This document shows positions 5,456 through 6,236 of a stretch of DNA of 6,236 nucleotides, piece after piece. Below the pieces are notes generated by a model, which saw only the letters and a program-made list of their open reading frames with translations, had not been told where the DNA came from and ran no database searches. Made by a program: the position numbers and the translations under genes. Source of the stretch: Paenibacillus sp. (lineage in GTDB: Bacteria; Bacillota; Bacilli; Paenibacillales; Paenibacillaceae); assembly GCA_029256665.1 (NCBI GenBank), contig JAQSXN010000249.1:1-6236 (forward strand). The letters are read 5' to 3'. The stretch's first letter is position 1. Each line of letters starts with the position of its first letter.

Positions 5456-6236
5456 ATGGCGTTTATTCAATCACAGTTGGCGGAGTTCGGAGTAGGTTCA
5501 AGGCATATCGGATATTTATCGACGATCATCATGTTGATCGTGATCATCGTCGGCAGCATAGCGGCGAACTGGATCGCCAAAAAAGTCGTTTTGCGAATCA
5601 TCGTTCATCTCATATCGAGCAATCGGGTGAAGTGGGGCAGCGTGATTCTGGAGCATCGGGTATTCCGGAGGCTGTCGCATATCGTCCCTGCCATCATCAT
5701 CTACATGTCGGCGCCGATGTTCCCGGGGTATCAGAGGCTGATCGAGGCGGCGGCGTCCACGTATATCATCATCGTCGCGTTGTCGGTGGTAAGCGCGCTG
5801 CTTAATGCGTGCGACGCCATCTATCGCACCTTTCCCGTGTCCAAGGTCAGGCCGATTCGGGGGTATATTCAAGTTGTCAAGATCATCTTGTTTATCGTTG
5901 GCGGCATCGTGACGATCTCGATTCTGATCGGGCAAAATCCGGTCATTATTTTAAGCGGCTTAGGCGCTTTGTCGGCCGTCCTGATGTTGATTTTCAAGGA
6001 TTCCATCCTCGGCCTGGTAGCGGGCGTGCAACTGTCGTCCAACGATATGGTGCGCGTGGGCGACTGGATCGAGATGCCCAAATACAACGCCGACGGCGAC
6101 GTCGTCGACATTACGTTAAATACGGTTATGGTCATGAATTTCGACAAAACGGTTACGATGATTCCCAGCTACGCGCTGATCTCGGATTCGTTCAAAAACT
6201 GGCGCAGCATGCAGTCCTCGGGCGGCAGAAGGATCA
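5456..6236 (+). CDS. ybdG: YbdG-type MscS-family mechanosensitive channel, 3' end missing
   Basis: The frame stays open from the ATG to the window end (260 codons). E. coli YbdG is 415 residues by memory, so about 60 percent is present. The product is a membrane channel that opens under membrane tension and releases solutes on hypo-osmotic shock. Hydrophobic segments lie near residues 18-40, 75-90, 101-118, 139-158 and 162-180; the last is the Gly/Ala-rich pore helix 'LSGLGALSAVLMLIF'. Motifs close to E. coli YbdG follow: 'FKDSILGLVAGVQLSSNDM' (180-198), 'GDWIEMPKYNADGDVVDI' (202-219), 'SDSFKNW' (243-249) and 'SSGGRRI' (254-260), the start of the cytoplasmic beta domain. These distinguish the YbdG branch from short MscS. 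It follows the lyase terminator with its own likely promoter, so no link to pectin use is implied. The visible part shows no damage. Confidence 0.93.
   Translation, partial: MAFIQSQLAEFGVGSRHIGYLSTIIMLIVIIVGSIAANWIAKKVVLRIIVHLISSNRVKWGSVILEHRVFRRLSHIVPAIIIYMSAPMFPGYQRLIEAAASTYIIIVALSVVSALLNACDAIYRTFPVSKVRPIRGYIQVVKIILFIVGGIVTISILIGQNPVIILSGLGALSAVLMLIFKDSILGLVAGVQLSSNDMVRVGDWIEMPKYNADGDVVDITLNTVMVMNFDKTVTMIPSYALISDSFKNWRSMQSSGGRRI

Noticed and set aside
5392..5805. 137-codon + strand frame starting at ATG 5392
   Set aside because: It lacks a ribosome site and overlaps the channel gene in another frame; the channel gene has a good ribosome site and close YbdG motifs.

Overview
The window looks like chromosome from a moderately GC-rich, Gram-positive soil bacterium of the Paenibacillus/Cohnella type. 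Reasons: strong GGAGG-type ribosome sites, hairpin-plus-T-run terminators, a Paenibacillus-style secreted pectate lyase (Fn3-like module, PL1 catalytic domain, Thr/Pro linker, binding module), and a large DUF6259-like putative glycoside hydrolase. This assignment is inference from gene style, not from a marker gene.

All genes read on the + strand. (1) 1-2654 is the 3' part of a large protein: a TIM-barrel-like putative glycosidase followed by two related beta-sandwich modules. (2) 2655-3151 is a 497-base gap. It holds a decayed remnant of a short-chain dehydrogenase (SDR) gene, a perfect-palindrome terminator, and the long leader of the next gene. That leader has two LacI/CcpA-type operator-like sequences, which can also pair with each other as RNA, around a perfect 26-base palindrome. 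(3) 3152-5332 is a complete secreted pectate lyase of family PL1 with a C-terminal CBM77-like domain, closed by a good terminator at 5342-5377. (4) 5456-6236 is the first 260 codons of a YbdG-type (MscS-family) mechanosensitive channel, cut by the window end.

The first two genes plausibly both serve plant cell-wall polysaccharide use: the lyase cuts homogalacturonan outside the cell, and the DUF6259-like protein may act on a side chain or oligosaccharide. A terminator lies between them, so they are probably separate transcription units, and the lyase leader suggests carbon-source control. The channel gene is a housekeeping osmotic-stress function with its own likely promoter.

The most notable items are the frameshifted SDR relic, the foldable leader of the lyase gene, the duplicated C-terminal modules of the first protein, and the three-lysine CBM77-like domain of the lyase. 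I see no mobile element, CRISPR array, tRNA or rRNA, and no clear new defence or signalling system.
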